DNA of 43,033 nucleotides from Cyanobacterium sp. T60_A2020_053 (GTDB lineage: Bacteria; Cyanobacteriota; Cyanobacteriia; Cyanobacteriales; Cyanobacteriaceae), in the NCBI GenBank assembly GCA_015272165.1, contig JACYMF010000024.1:1-43033 (forward strand). Direction: 5' to 3'. Positions 18,197 to 26,952 of the stretch are shown piece after piece. The first letter of the stretch is position 1, and every line of letters starts with the position of its first letter. Below the pieces are notes generated by a model. The model ran no database searches. It was not told the origin of the DNA and worked only from the letters and a program-made list of their open reading frames with translations. Made by a program: the position numbers and the translations under genes.

Positions 18197-18308
18197 TAAT
18201 TTAAGAATGGAACTCTACAGATATAAAAAGATTTTCTCATGGGAAAAAAGAAGTTTAAGAAAGTGTAAGAATTACAAGGAGGTTTATTTTCATTAATTTA
18301 TAAAAACA

Positions 18309-18484
18309 GGCTCTCTTACTATGAGAAATTATTGGTTAGTACCGAGAAAAGGAAAAAGATAATTATTAAATAATAATTTGTAAACTTTTAACTTTTCTGC
18401 TGCTATAAGTGCTATTCAGTCACGGTTATAAGTATCCTTTCCTAGTAACTTAATACAACTACTGTAAAAAAGCCTAAAAACATT
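18309..18484. repeat. ~175-bp interspersed repeat, copy A
   Basis: It begins GGCTCTCTTACTATGA and ends CTACTGTAAAAAAGCC, and is clearly homologous to 37481–37652 (begins GGCTCTCTTATTATGA, ends CCACTGTAAAAAACC). Shared inner blocks include attattaaataataattt and taaacttttaa. There is no coding capacity. It lies in the dapA–rnj gap. It could be a non-autonomous mobile element, but I do not see clear terminal inverted repeats. Confidence 0.65.
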
Positions 18485-18661
18485 ATCATTTTTAGTGGGT
18501 ATTAAATATTTCACTAAGTCTATGATTATGCCTTAAAAAACAAAAAATTATTTTTTAAGTTGACAGCAAATAATAATTTCTATTTGATATGATAGCTATA
18601 GTAGTTTAGTTGACTAGAACTATTATAATTTACAAAAAAATAGCATTTTTCACAGTATTTC

Positions 18662-18784
18662 AGGGTGACAGCCCGAACACCCTTGATGTGAGTAAACTTA
18701 ATATTAGGTTTACTGGATCAGTTATCAATAAATGAAATGACATTGATTGTTGTTGGGTTACGCTTTCGCTAACCCAACCTACGA
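18662..18784. repeat. Hairpins upstream of rnj
   Basis: Two inverted repeats lie in the rnj leader region: AGGGTG (18662–18667) with CACCCT (18678–18683) around a 10-base loop, and the TTGGGTTA…TAACCCAA hairpin of the GTAGGTTGGG repeat class (18750–18784). Whether either is within the rnj 5' UTR is unknown. The remaining part of the 657-bp gap is AT-rich with no gene that I can support. Confidence 0.5.
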
Positions 18785-18853
18785 ATTGGTTAATTATCTA
18801 TTAGATTATTCCCAGACAAAACATAACAAAACAAGGAAAAATTAGACAAGTTT

Positions 18854-20740
18854 ATGAGTAAAATTTACACCATTCAAGGAAGAAAAAGAAAAAGCAGTAA
18901 TGCACCAGTAAGAATTGACAATATTAAGGAAGTTCCACAAATTAAACCAAAAGTAATTCAAAAGAAAGAGCAAAATAAAGGAGATAGATTAAGGGTAATT
19001 CCCCTTGGTGGTTTACATGAAATTGGTAAAAATACTTGTATTTATGAGTATGGGGAAGAAATAATTTTAGTGGATGCGGGGATTGGTTTTCCTACGGATG
19101 GAATGCACGGCATTAATGTGGTGTTGCCTGATATGACTTATTTAAGAGAAAATAGTCATAAAATCAAGGCTTTTGTGGTTACCCATGGTCATGAAGATCA
19201 TATCGGCGGTATTCCTTATCATCTCAGACAAATTGATACTCCGATAATTTATGGTCCTCGTTTGGCGATGGCTTTATTAAGAGATAAAATTGAGGAAGCT
19301 GGTCTAGGGGAAAGGACTACCATTAAAACAGTTAGTCCTAGAGAGGTAGTAAAAATCGGTCAACATTTTCAGGTAGAATTTATCCGTAATACTCATTCTA
19401 TTGCCGATAGTTTTACCCTCGCCATTCATACACCTGTCGGAATAGTAATTCACACGGGGGATTATAAGGTGGATCATACTCCTGTGGACGGGGAATATTT
19501 TGACTTTCATCGTTTGGCTGAGTTGGGAGAAAAGGGTGTCCTATGTTTATTAGGTGATTCTACTAATTCGGAAGTTCCGGGTTTTACTCCCTCTGAGCGC
19601 TCTGTTTATCCTAACCTCGAAAGAATTTTTAGTCAGACCAACGGGCGCTTGATGTTGACAACCTTTGCGACTTCGGTTCATCGGGTTAATATGGTGTTAG
19701 AATTGGCTCAAAAATATCATCGCAAGGTTGGTATTGTCGGGCGCTCGATGTTGAATGTTATTGCCCACGCACGTAATTTGGGTTATATTCGTTGTCCTGA
19801 AGATTTGTTTGTACCGTTACGCAATTTGTCTAGTTTACCTGATGAACAAGTGTTAATTCTTTGTACTGGTTCTCAGGGGGAAAAATTTGCGGCGATGACC
19901 AGAATTTCCAGAAATGAACATCGTCAGGTCAGGGTGAAAAAAGGTGATACGATTATTTTCTCGGCTCATCCGATTCCAGGTAATACGATTGCGGTGGTGA
20001 ATACTATTGATAATTTAATTATGCAAGGGGCAAATGTATTATATGGTAAGGGCATGGGACTTCATGTTTCTGGTCATGGTTGTCAAGAGGATCAGAAGTT
20101 GATGTTGGCTTTGACTAAGCCTAAGTTCATGGTGCCGGTGCATGGTGAACATCGGATGCTGGTTAAGCATAGTCAAACGGCTCAGAGTGTGGGGATTCCG
20201 GCGGAGAATATCGTCATTATTGATAATGGAGATACCATTGAATTGACTCCTGATAGTATTGGTAAGGGTGAAAGAGTGCCTTCTGGTATTGAGTTGGTGG
20301 ATAGTTCAGGGGTAGTCCATGGTACTAATATTATGGAGGAAAGAAGACAGATTGCTGAGGATGGTGTGATTACGGTGGTGGCTAATGTGAATGGTGAGGG
20401 GCGCTTGTGGGATGAGCCACAAATTAACTTCCGTGGGGTGGTTAGTCAGGTGGAAATGTCGATGTTGGAGCGTTTAATTAGTCGTAATGTGGAAAAAACC
20501 ATTGCTGATCGTCTGAAAAGTGCTTTCTTGTTAAATCCTAATGAGCAGGTTAACTGGTCGAGTATTCGTCTTGATGTGGAGGTTAGTTTAGATCGCTTGA
20601 TTCAAAGAGAATTAAGAAGTAATCCTTTGGTTATTTTTATGCTACAGGTTCAACCTGATTCGACTCAAGATCAAAATGACAATGGTGATGAGGATGGTAA
20701 GTTTACTCGTCGTCGTCGTCGTGTGGTAGCGACCACCTAA
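18854..20740 (+). CDS. rnj: Ribonuclease J
   Basis: A 628-aa beta-CASP metallo-beta-lactamase nuclease with 5'-3' exonuclease and endonuclease activity in RNA decay and maturation. The zinc motif H111-G-H-E-D-H116 (VVTHGHEDHIGG) and LGDSTNSE are conserved. So are the beta-CASP GRSMLNVI and IFSAHPIPGN, and KFMVPVHGEHRML. A basic ~45-residue N-terminal extension (GRKRKSSNAP) and a C-terminal tail with RRRRRVV flank the core. This makes it longer than the ~555-aa Bacillus enzyme and similar to other cyanobacterial RNase J proteins. It stands alone, about 110 bp before ccmP. Confidence 0.95.
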   Translation: MSKIYTIQGRKRKSSNAPVRIDNIKEVPQIKPKVIQKKEQNKGDRLRVIPLGGLHEIGKNTCIYEYGEEIILVDAGIGFPTDGMHGINVVLPDMTYLRENSHKIKAFVVTHGHEDHIGGIPYHLRQIDTPIIYGPRLAMALLRDKIEEAGLGERTTIKTVSPREVVKIGQHFQVEFIRNTHSIADSFTLAIHTPVGIVIHTGDYKVDHTPVDGEYFDFHRLAELGEKGVLCLLGDSTNSEVPGFTPSERSVYPNLERIFSQTNGRLMLTTFATSVHRVNMVLELAQKYHRKVGIVGRSMLNVIAHARNLGYIRCPEDLFVPLRNLSSLPDEQVLILCTGSQGEKFAAMTRISRNEHRQVRVKKGDTIIFSAHPIPGNTIAVVNTIDNLIMQGANVLYGKGMGLHVSGHGCQEDQKLMLALTKPKFMVPVHGEHRMLVKHSQTAQSVGIPAENIVIIDNGDTIELTPDSIGKGERVPSGIELVDSSGVVHGTNIMEERRQIAEDGVITVVANVNGEGRLWDEPQINFRGVVSQVEMSMLERLISRNVEKTIADRLKSAFLLNPNEQVNWSSIRLDVEVSLDRLIQRELRSNPLVIFMLQVQPDSTQDQNDNGDEDGKFTRRRRRVVATT

Positions 20741-20853
20741 TTTTGATTTTGTTTGTTAATAAGCATTTTTTGGGGAGGTAGGATACTACTTCCCTTCGGA
20801 CGGGAGGGCGCTATAATTGTAAGCTGTTGCTTAAACACAGAAATAATCAAAAC

Positions 20854-21492
20854 ATGGGTGTTGAACTACGTAGCTATGTATATTTAGATCGATTACAACC
20901 TCAACACGCTGCGTATATTGGCACGGTGGCTTTAGGATTTTTACCTTTACCCGGTGATGCGTCTTTGTGGATCGAAATCTCTCCGGGTATTGAGATTAAT
21001 CGTATTACTGATATAGCTCTTAAATCGGCTGTGGTGCGCCCGGGTGTGCAATTTGTAGAACGTTTGTACGGATTGTTAGAAATTCATTCTACTAATCAAG
21101 GGGAGACTAAGGCGGCCGGTCAAGCTATTTTGAGGGCGCTGGGGGCTGAAGAAGGGGATAGTATTAAACCAGAGGTGGTATCCAGTCAAATTATCCGCAA
21201 TATTGATCCTTATCAAGCTCAAATTATTAACCGTAATCGGCGCGGACAAATGTTGTTAGCTGGAGAAACTCTTTATGTTTTGGAGGTTCAACCGGCTGCG
21301 TATGCAGCGCTGGCTGCTAACGAGGCAGAGAAAGCTGCGCTGATTAATATTTTAACGGTTCAAGCTGTGGGAAGTTTCGGAAGGCTTTATCTTGGTGGTG
21401 CGGAGAGAGATATTAAGGCGGGCGCTGAAGCGGCGCTAGAAGCTATTGCTTCTATTCGTGGTCGTGCTAAACTCAAGGGAGTTGATGAGTAA
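20854..21492 (+). CDS. ccmP: Carboxysome shell protein CcmP (tandem BMC domains)
   Basis: A 212-aa protein of two BMC-fold repeats, starting [20 protein letters not shown]. The first repeat has [20 protein letters not shown] and [14 protein letters not shown], and the second [20 protein letters not shown] and [14 protein letters not shown]. The sequence matches the permuted tandem-BMC protein CcmP, which forms pseudohexameric trimers with a gated pore in beta-carboxysomes. Like many cyanobacterial ccmP genes it is outside the main ccm operon. The ATG at 20854 is chosen over the upstream frame opening because it gives the conserved N-terminus. Confidence 0.9.
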   Translation: MGVELRSYVYLDRLQPQHAAYIGTVALGFLPLPGDASLWIEISPGIEINRITDIALKSAVVRPGVQFVERLYGLLEIHSTNQGETKAAGQAILRALGAEEGDSIKPEVVSSQIIRNIDPYQAQIINRNRRGQMLLAGETLYVLEVQPAAYAALAANEAEKAALINILTVQAVGSFGRLYLGGAERDIKAGAEAALEAIASIRGRAKLKGVDE

Positions 21493-21511
21493 TATTACGT
21501 TCGGATAATTA

Positions 21512-21808
21512 GGTGTTGCTGAAAAAGTATTTTGGTGAGGGGAGGTGTGAGGTTTTGGGTGTCAGGTATCAGGTAAAATGCTTTAAAAGAGCAAAGTGAA
21601 AAGGGCAAGGTGCAAAGGTTAAAAAAGGGTAGAGAAAAAAGATTATTTTTGGCACTTTTTATGGGTTTCATTATGCTTAAAACCTTTGTTTAATAAGGGT
21701 TTTGATTTATTCAGCAAACCCTTATTAGTATCTTTGCACTTTACCCACCGTGTAATAAATTACACGGAACCAACAGAATTACGTTCAATAAATTGAACTA
21801 AGATTATT
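21512..21808. repeat. Intergenic repeat cluster downstream of ccmP
   Basis: The 586-bp gap 21493–22078 has no gene. From ~21512 it holds ggtgttgctgaaaaagtattttgg, then ggtgtgagg…gggtgtcaggtatcaggt; at 21745–21808 the CCGTGTAATAAATTACACGG…GTTCAATAAATTGAAC repeat (see 9918, 23236); and at ~21829 a GATCGCGCAGCGGCAGCC…GGCTGATC hairpin. All are interspersed repeats shared with other gaps. Confidence 0.7.
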
Positions 21809-22012
21809 CTTAATTAATTTGTAAGTGATCGCGCAGCGGCAGCCTTCGGCTGATCAAACGGACTTGATATTAGACCAAATAGTATTTAAAAGACACAGGA
21901 GAAAGCAGGGGAGATAATAGAGTTGTTGCGAAATAGGTTTTTTGCTAAATTTAGTCCTTATTTATTTAATAAGGGTTTCACATACGCAGATATTTAATTT
22001 GCAACAAGTCTA

Positions 22013-22038
22013 ATAATTCATAATTCATAATTCATAAT
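22013..22038. repeat. Heptamer tandem repeat (AATTCAT)n
   Basis: Three to four tandem copies of the seven-base unit also found at 16701–16732, upstream of the broken transporter's 3' end. Confidence 0.85.
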
Positions 22039-22078
22039 CCCCATGAATAGACTTTTTAATCAAATCCTATAGCGCCCT

Positions 22079-22711
22079 TCACCGTAGATGATGAGGACTT
22101 TTGAGGGTAAATTGTGCCACGATAATACCAACAATTGCTAATAAACCCATGACATAGAAACCGTTAGTATAACTACCAAACAAATCTCGTATTTGACCAA
22201 TAAATAATGTCCCAATTAGCGCACCTGTACCATAAGCAGTAAAAACAATACCGTAGTTTTGGGCATAGTTATCAGGGTTAAAAAATTTTAGGGTAATGGT
22301 GGGTGCCATTGCTAAAAATTAGGGTTAAGATTAATAATTTCTTCCCCCACTACCAGCGATGACACCGTAAGCAATAGTAATGATAATAATATTAGAGCCA
22401 AAACTCGCAAGAATATAGCCCAAACCTACCACGATACCACCTATGGCTGTCATTTTTCTTGCGCCGATTTTTGGAATAAAAAAACCAGCAATGGGCATTA
22501 ACAAAGAATAAAAGAGAAGGGCAATGGTGTAGGGTAGTAAACTTTCTGTGGCGCTGATATTAAATTGTGTTTCGAGGGGTTTTCTGAAAATACTCCAAGA
22601 GTAAACACTACCTAAGCATAATAAAACAATAATGCCCAGAGGAATTAGCAACCATCTACCCTGTTGGGCATTTAATCCGAATAACTTTAATTGTGGTGGT
22701 GCTTCATTCAT
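22079..22711 (-). pseudogene. Broken MFS transporter of the OFA (oxalate/formate antiporter-like) family
   Basis: Two fragments in one orientation: 22331–22711 encodes the first ~126 residues (GSVYSWSIFRKPLETQF, typical OFA TM1 region, through TM4 …AYGVIAGSGG), and 22079–22309 the last ~76 residues (NYGIVFTAYGTGALIGTLFIGQIRDLFGSY…, the TM11–12 end). Family members are ~400–430 aa, so about 200 residues are missing between TM4 and TM10, and stop codons separate the parts. This is an internal deletion with loss of frame, not a sequencing slip. It is non-functional as a transporter. Confidence 0.85.
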
Positions 22712-22744
22712 TCTATTTCGTGAGATATTTAGCAGGTGATTTCA

Positions 22745-23155
22745 CTACAATCGTACTAACTTTTGGGCTTCGGTAATCCATTGTTGTATTAGCGAAACCG
22801 ATGGGCATAAATCTCGTCTTTTCAGAGTGGCTACTTGTAAACGAAGAATTTGGCGTTGGAGGGAGGGCGCTTTGGCTTGACTTAAACTTTCTAGGGAAGC
22901 AATTCCAGCGTGTAATAAAAGTCCACAATATTGACTATTAACGCTTTTAACTCCTGCTAAATCAGCTAGGGCAATCCATTTACTAAGTTGTCGGATATTG
23001 ATACTAATTTTTTGAGCTAATAAAATCCGTTTATTTTTTTCATAGCCTTGATTTAATAGATCAAGATTGGTAAAAATTTTGGCATTGTTTAATATTTGAA
23101 TATCTTGATTACTAATGCCGGGTAAATTTTCAATTTTGATCACAAATCGAGTCAT
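22745..23155 (-). CDS. DUF4332 (helix-hairpin-helix-like) protein
   Basis: A 136-aa all-helical protein. Its pattern LPGISNQDIQILNNAKIFT…LLNQG…RILLAQK…QLSKWIALADLAGVKSVNSQYCGLLLHAGIASLESL fits the DUF4332 family, with paired HhH-like segments. The function is unknown. In plants and cyanobacteria such domains occur alone or with other regions. It starts 33 bp upstream of the broken transporter on the same strand. Normal-looking length and frame. Confidence 0.75.
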   Translation of the reverse strand: MTRFVIKIENLPGISNQDIQILNNAKIFTNLDLLNQGYEKNKRILLAQKISINIRQLSKWIALADLAGVKSVNSQYCGLLLHAGIASLESLSQAKAPSLQRQILRLQVATLKRRDLCPSVSLIQQWITEAQKLVRL

Positions 23156-23235
23156 CGTTATTTGCTAGGGAATGAGTGAAACGGAAAAAAGGCAAAGGTA
23201 GCAAAAAAAGAGTTACTGGAATTCAAGTAATTTAG

Positions 23236-23415
23236 CCACCGTATAATGAATTACAAGGAACCAACAGGATTAAGTTCAATAAATTGAACTAAGATTCTTT
23301 TTGGTACTTCTTCTAGTTTGTATCAGGGATCAACCTTAATCGGGCTAGAAGCCCGAAATAAGATTCTTTAAAAATGTTTATAACTTTCTGGGTGGGTTGA
23401 ATACCATTCAACCAC
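23236..23415. repeat. Palindromic repeats upstream of the DUF4332 gene
   Basis: The 299-bp gap contains CCACCGTATAATGAATTACAAGG with GTTCAATAAATTGAAC (23236–23298, decayed copy of 9918/21745), CGGGCTAGAAGCCCG (23341–23355) and GGTTGAATaccATTCAACC (~23395–23413). These are the same three units, in a different order, as in the gap at 9876–10193. Confidence 0.7.
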
Positions 23416-23454
23416 TACTAACAGAAAATAATTTGCCCTCAAATTACTTCCGAA

Positions 23455-25263
23455 TTATTCCAGCGCCCCTCGCCGTGTAATGGCATCATTGATTTTAGCA
23501 ATCACCTCAGCGACGGGTAAAGTACCTAAATCACCCACCGCACGAGTACGAAGACTGAGAGTATTATTTTCCACCTCATTCGCCCCTACCACAGCCATGA
23601 CAGGGACTTTTTGCTTCTCACCGTTGCGGATCATTTTGCCTAATCTCTCCCCACTGGTGTCCACCTCAGCCCTAATTCCAGCCATTAACATTTGCTGACA
23701 AACATCTTGGGCATAGGGTAAAAATTCCTCATTAACCGTGATTAACCGCAGTTGGGTGGGCGCTAACCATAACGGAAAATCTCCAGCGTATTCCTCAATT
23801 AAAATACCGATCAAACGTTCTAATGAACCGAAGGGCGCTCGATGAATCATGATGGGGCGTTGGCGCGCGCCGTCGGGCGCTGTATATTCCAAATTAAATC
23901 TTTCAGGTAAATTATAATCCACCTGCACCGTGCCTAACTGCCATTCCCTTTCCAAAGCATCTTGGAAAATAAAATCTAACTTGGGACCATAAAAAGCCGC
24001 TTCCCCGGGTGCTTCAAAATGTTCCATATCCAACTTTTGCACCGCATTGCGAATGGCATTTTGCGCCTTTTCCCAAACCTCATCAGTACCGATATACTTA
24101 TCAGAAGCGGGATCACGGAAGCTGAGGCGCGCTTTAAAATTCTTTAACTGTAAACTATTGAAAACCGAGAGAATTAAATCAACTACGCTGAAAAATTCTG
24201 ACTCTAATTGATCGGAAGTCACAAATAAATGAGAATCATCCACCGTAAAACCCCTTACTCTAGTTAAACCGCCCAATTCTCCTGATTGTTCATAACGATA
24301 TACTGTACCAAATTCCGCTAGACGCATAGGTAACTGGCGATAAGAGCGCAATTCACTCTTATAAATTTGGATATGAAAAGGGCAATTCATGGGTTTCATG
24401 ACAAAACCAATTTCTTTTTCCGCTTCCTCAGGGTTATCAGCCATCATGGGAAACATATCTTCCTTATAATTCTGCCAATGTCCCGAAATTTTAAACAAAT
24501 CCACCCTAGCAATATGGGGAGTAACTACAGGTAAATAACCACGCTTAACCTGTTCTTGTTTCAAAAAATCTTCTAAAGTGGAACGAATAAGAGTACCTTT
24601 GGGAGTCCATAAAGGCAATCCGGGTCCGACAGAATCAGAGAAAATAAATAAGCCTAATTCTTTACCTAATTTGCGATGATCTCTTTTTAACGCTTCTTCC
24701 TTACGGCGCTTATATTCCGTTAATTGTTCGGGGGTTTCCCAAGCAGTGCCATAAACCCTTTGTAACTGCTGTTTACTGGCATCACCGCGCCAATAAGCGC
24801 CCGCCACCGATTCCAACTCAATAGCCTTGGGGTTCAAATCTGCGGTACTTTCCACGTGAGGACCGGCACACAAATCCCACCATTGATCCGCTAAGTGATA
24901 AATTGTAATGGGTTCTTCTTTAATGCTATCAAGAATTTCCAGTTTGTAAGGTTCGTTAATATGGGCAATGCGTTGGCGCGCTTCTTCTCTGCTAACAACT
25001 TCCCTGACAACGGGTAATTTTTTATTGATGATTTTGGTCATCTCTTTTTTAATTGCTTTGAGATCGCTTTCTGTCAAGGATTCAGGTAAATCAAAGTCGT
25101 AGTAAAAACCGTTTTCTGTCCAAGGTCCGATGGTTACTTGAGCGTTAGGATATAATTTTTGTACTGCCATAGCCATGACGTGGGAGGTGGTATGGCGAAT
25201 TTTTTTTAAATTTTCTGATTCACTGGTGCGAGGTAATTTTATTGATTCTACTTGATTTGACAT
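23455..25263 (-). CDS. thrS: Threonyl-tRNA synthetase
   Basis: A 602-aa class II synthetase. It begins directly with the N2 editing domain (HTTSHVMAMA near residue 25; AGPHVESTADL) and lacks the N-terminal TGS domain, as is usual for cyanobacterial ThrRS. The catalytic core has the zinc Cys in MKPMNCPFH, motif 2 YRYEQSGELGGLTRVRGFTVDDSH and motif 3 HRAPFGSLERLIG. The C-terminal anticodon-binding domain contains DTSGERLGKMIRNGE and VPVMAVVGANE. Intact, with both active site and editing site. It carries the last host-type GGGCGCT/AGCGCCC motifs before the island. Confidence 0.97.
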   Translation of the reverse strand: MSNQVESIKLPRTSESENLKKIRHTTSHVMAMAVQKLYPNAQVTIGPWTENGFYYDFDLPESLTESDLKAIKKEMTKIINKKLPVVREVVSREEARQRIAHINEPYKLEILDSIKEEPITIYHLADQWWDLCAGPHVESTADLNPKAIELESVAGAYWRGDASKQQLQRVYGTAWETPEQLTEYKRRKEEALKRDHRKLGKELGLFIFSDSVGPGLPLWTPKGTLIRSTLEDFLKQEQVKRGYLPVVTPHIARVDLFKISGHWQNYKEDMFPMMADNPEEAEKEIGFVMKPMNCPFHIQIYKSELRSYRQLPMRLAEFGTVYRYEQSGELGGLTRVRGFTVDDSHLFVTSDQLESEFFSVVDLILSVFNSLQLKNFKARLSFRDPASDKYIGTDEVWEKAQNAIRNAVQKLDMEHFEAPGEAAFYGPKLDFIFQDALEREWQLGTVQVDYNLPERFNLEYTAPDGARQRPIMIHRAPFGSLERLIGILIEEYAGDFPLWLAPTQLRLITVNEEFLPYAQDVCQQMLMAGIRAEVDTSGERLGKMIRNGEKQKVPVMAVVGANEVENNTLSLRTRAVGDLGTLPVAEVIAKINDAITRRGALE

Positions 25264-25403
25264 AAAAATTTTATATATTGCTTCGATACCGCATAGTAAT
25301 TGATTTTATCCTAAAACCGTCAGACTTCCGATGGAAAATTCTCTAGTTGCTTGATGGTGTGAGTGTCAAGACATAATCATTTTGCTCAACTGATGATACA
25401 TTT

Positions 25404-25428
25404 TTGGCGTTGCTGAATCAAGGTATGA
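25404..25428 (+). repeat. Left 25-bp inverted repeat of the island (IRL)
   Basis: Begins TTGGCGTTGCTGAATC and is an exact 25-of-25 reverse complement of 37395–37419. It resembles an IS end and is followed at once by a zinc-ribbon ORF remnant. Together the two copies bound the stretch of foreign composition. Confidence 0.8.
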
Positions 25429-25460
25429 TGTAGGGAAAACAAGGATTTGAGGGAAAAAAG

Positions 25461-25538
25461 ATGAAATGTCCAGAATGTGGCTCCGAGCGTATCAATAGAA
25501 ATTACAAACTTTGGGATGATTTCCAATTTCGTCATTAG
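25461..25538 (+). pseudogene. Truncated zinc-ribbon ORF, probable transposase N-terminus
   Basis: A 25-codon frame beginning ATG and MKCPECGSERINRN, then diverging into a TAG. The start CPxCGS is the kind of zinc ribbon that opens IS1-family InsA-like and related transposases in cyanobacteria. It lies 33 bases after the terminal repeat at 25404. Only the first ~14 residues look family-like; the rest is lost where the 16-bp direct repeat starts (25528). IS1 assignment is tentative. Confidence 0.45.
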
Positions 25539-25543
25539 CATCA
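25528..25543 (+). repeat. 16-bp direct repeat, left copy (candidate attachment site)
   Basis: TTCGTCATTAGCATCA, identical to 35903–35918. It lies ~60 bp upstream of the retron RNA. Flanking bases are partly similar too. A pair like this around a cargo block is what site-specific integration or precise recombination would leave. Confidence 0.5.
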
Positions 25544-25601
25544 AATCATTAGTTTTCTTGTTAAGGTAAGATAAGCTAATAGTATGACCTCAAAAAAGGT
25601 T

Positions 25602-25773
25602 AAAACTAAATAAATCACTTGTAGGGTAAGATATTGATTTCCATTGTGGATACTGCGATGGTGTATTTCAAACTTAGCTTTACGATAGAATCTGAGCAGT
25701 AACCAAAGAAGATTCTATAAATATATATGGATAAGGTAGAATACAACCTGCAAGTGATTTTTATTTTAGTTTT
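25602..25773 (+). ncRNA. Retron msr–msd non-coding RNA
   Basis: Upstream of the retron RT, the segment is closed by a long complementary pair: 25602–25625 (AAAACTAAA…ATCACTTGTAGG) against 25747–25773 (CCTGCAAGTGAT…TTTAGTTTT). These form about 24 base pairs with one G·U and a 3-base bulge, as expected for the a1/a2 stem. Inside, ATAGAATCT (25685–25693) pairs perfectly with AGATTCTAT (25710–25718), an msd-like hairpin with a 16-base loop, and CCAT…ATGG and TCCA…TGGA could form short msr hairpins. The branching G is not certain. A possible promoter (TTGTTA, 25558; TAGTAT, 25580) precedes it. The RT starts 43 bases after the stem. Confidence 0.75.
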
Positions 25774-25815
25774 CTTTTTAGTCACAAGTTTTTATTTTTT
25801 AATTTAAGAGTAATA

Positions 25816-26922
25816 ATGACGGCAAATCTTCCTCAAGGGCAATTAATTTCACCAAATCAGGATAAAAAGAATCGTTTATTACTCTCAGACTCTCCTGAAG
25901 AATTAAAACAAAAATTCTATGAATTAAAAACTCCTTTAGATGTTGCTAAACTCTTAAATATTCCTCATAAAAGATTAGTTTATCATCTTTATTTAGTTGA
26001 CTCCCAGAGACGTTATAAAACTTTTACTATTCCCAAAAGATCTGGCGGTGAAAGACAAATATCAACCCCGATTACGGCGTTAAAAATTATTCAACAAAAA
26101 CTTAATCAGGTTTTACAGGCAGTTTATCAGGTTAAGCCTTCAGTGCATGGTTTTGTGCAAGATAAAAATATTGTTACCAATGCCAAAGCCCATGTAAAAA
26201 AACGTTATATTTTAAATTTAGACTTAGAAAACTTTTTTCCTTCTGTCAATTTTGGGCGAGTTAGGGGAATGTTTATGGCAACTCCTTATCATTTACCTCC
26301 TAATGTGGCTACGGTATTAGCTCAAATTTGTTGTCAGAATAATGAGTTACCTCAAGGTGCGCCGACTTCTCCTATTATTACTAATATGATTTGTGGGAAG
26401 ATGGATAGTCAGTTACAACGTCTGGCAAAAGATTGTAAGGCAACTTATACTCGTTATGCTGATGATATGACTTTTTCTACTACTATCAAGGATTTTGCTG
26501 CGGATTTAGCTTATGTTGTTAATGAGGATGAGGGGAAAAAAGTTGTGTTGGGCGATCGCCTTTCGACTATCATCAGAGAGAATGGGTTTAGTGTGAATGA
26601 AAAGAAAACCCGTTTACAAACTAAGGGGAATCATCAAGAGGTAACGGGTTTAACCACTAATCAATTTCCCAATGTGGATAGACGTTATGTGCGTCAAGTC
26701 AGGGCGATGCTTCATGCTTGGGCTAAATTTGGTTTAGAATCTGCACAGAAGGAGTTTGAAGAAAAGTATCATCATAAGGCTAGATTTTCAGGGAAAGAAA
26801 TCCCTCGTTTTCAAGACGTATTAAAAGGTAAAATAGAGTTTATAGGTATGGTTAAGGGTAAGGACGATCTTATTTATCAAAAATATATAACTTTATATAA
26901 CAATCTGATGAGTTTAAATTAA
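25816..26922 (+). CDS. Retron reverse transcriptase
   Basis: A 368-aa RT that would prime on its own ncRNA to make msDNA. The catalytic YADD is at 214–217 (YTRYADDMTFS); LDLENFFPSV carries the first catalytic Asp and LPQGAPTSPI is the RT4 block. Two features mark it as a retron RT rather than group II intron or DGR: the region-X motif NAxxH (N122-A-K-A-H126) after VHGFVQDKNIVT, and the VTG motif at 276–278. There is no maturase or endonuclease domain. The C-terminal ~80 residues (thumb, msr recognition) are present. One HIP1 octamer lies inside (26552). It heads a tight operon: 30, 24 and 2 bases separate the next three genes. Confidence 0.93.
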   Translation: MTANLPQGQLISPNQDKKNRLLLSDSPEELKQKFYELKTPLDVAKLLNIPHKRLVYHLYLVDSQRRYKTFTIPKRSGGERQISTPITALKIIQQKLNQVLQAVYQVKPSVHGFVQDKNIVTNAKAHVKKRYILNLDLENFFPSVNFGRVRGMFMATPYHLPPNVATVLAQICCQNNELPQGAPTSPIITNMICGKMDSQLQRLAKDCKATYTRYADDMTFSTTIKDFAADLAYVVNEDEGKKVVLGDRLSTIIRENGFSVNEKKTRLQTKGNHQEVTGLTTNQFPNVDRRYVRQVRAMLHAWAKFGLESAQKEFEEKYHHKARFSGKEIPRFQDVLKGKIEFIGMVKGKDDLIYQKYITLYNNLMSLN

Positions 26923-26952
26923 TTAGAAAATTAGAGATAGGTTTATTTCTCA

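Noticed and set aside
18662-18683. Riboswitch upstream of rnj
   Set aside because: Only a 6-bp hairpin with a 10-base loop is visible. No known riboswitch core could be recognised.
25816-26922. Group II intron or diversity-generating RT
   Set aside because: There is no maturase/HNH domain, no intron ends and no template/variable repeat pair. NAxxH and VTG motifs and the upstream a1/a2 stem favour a retron.
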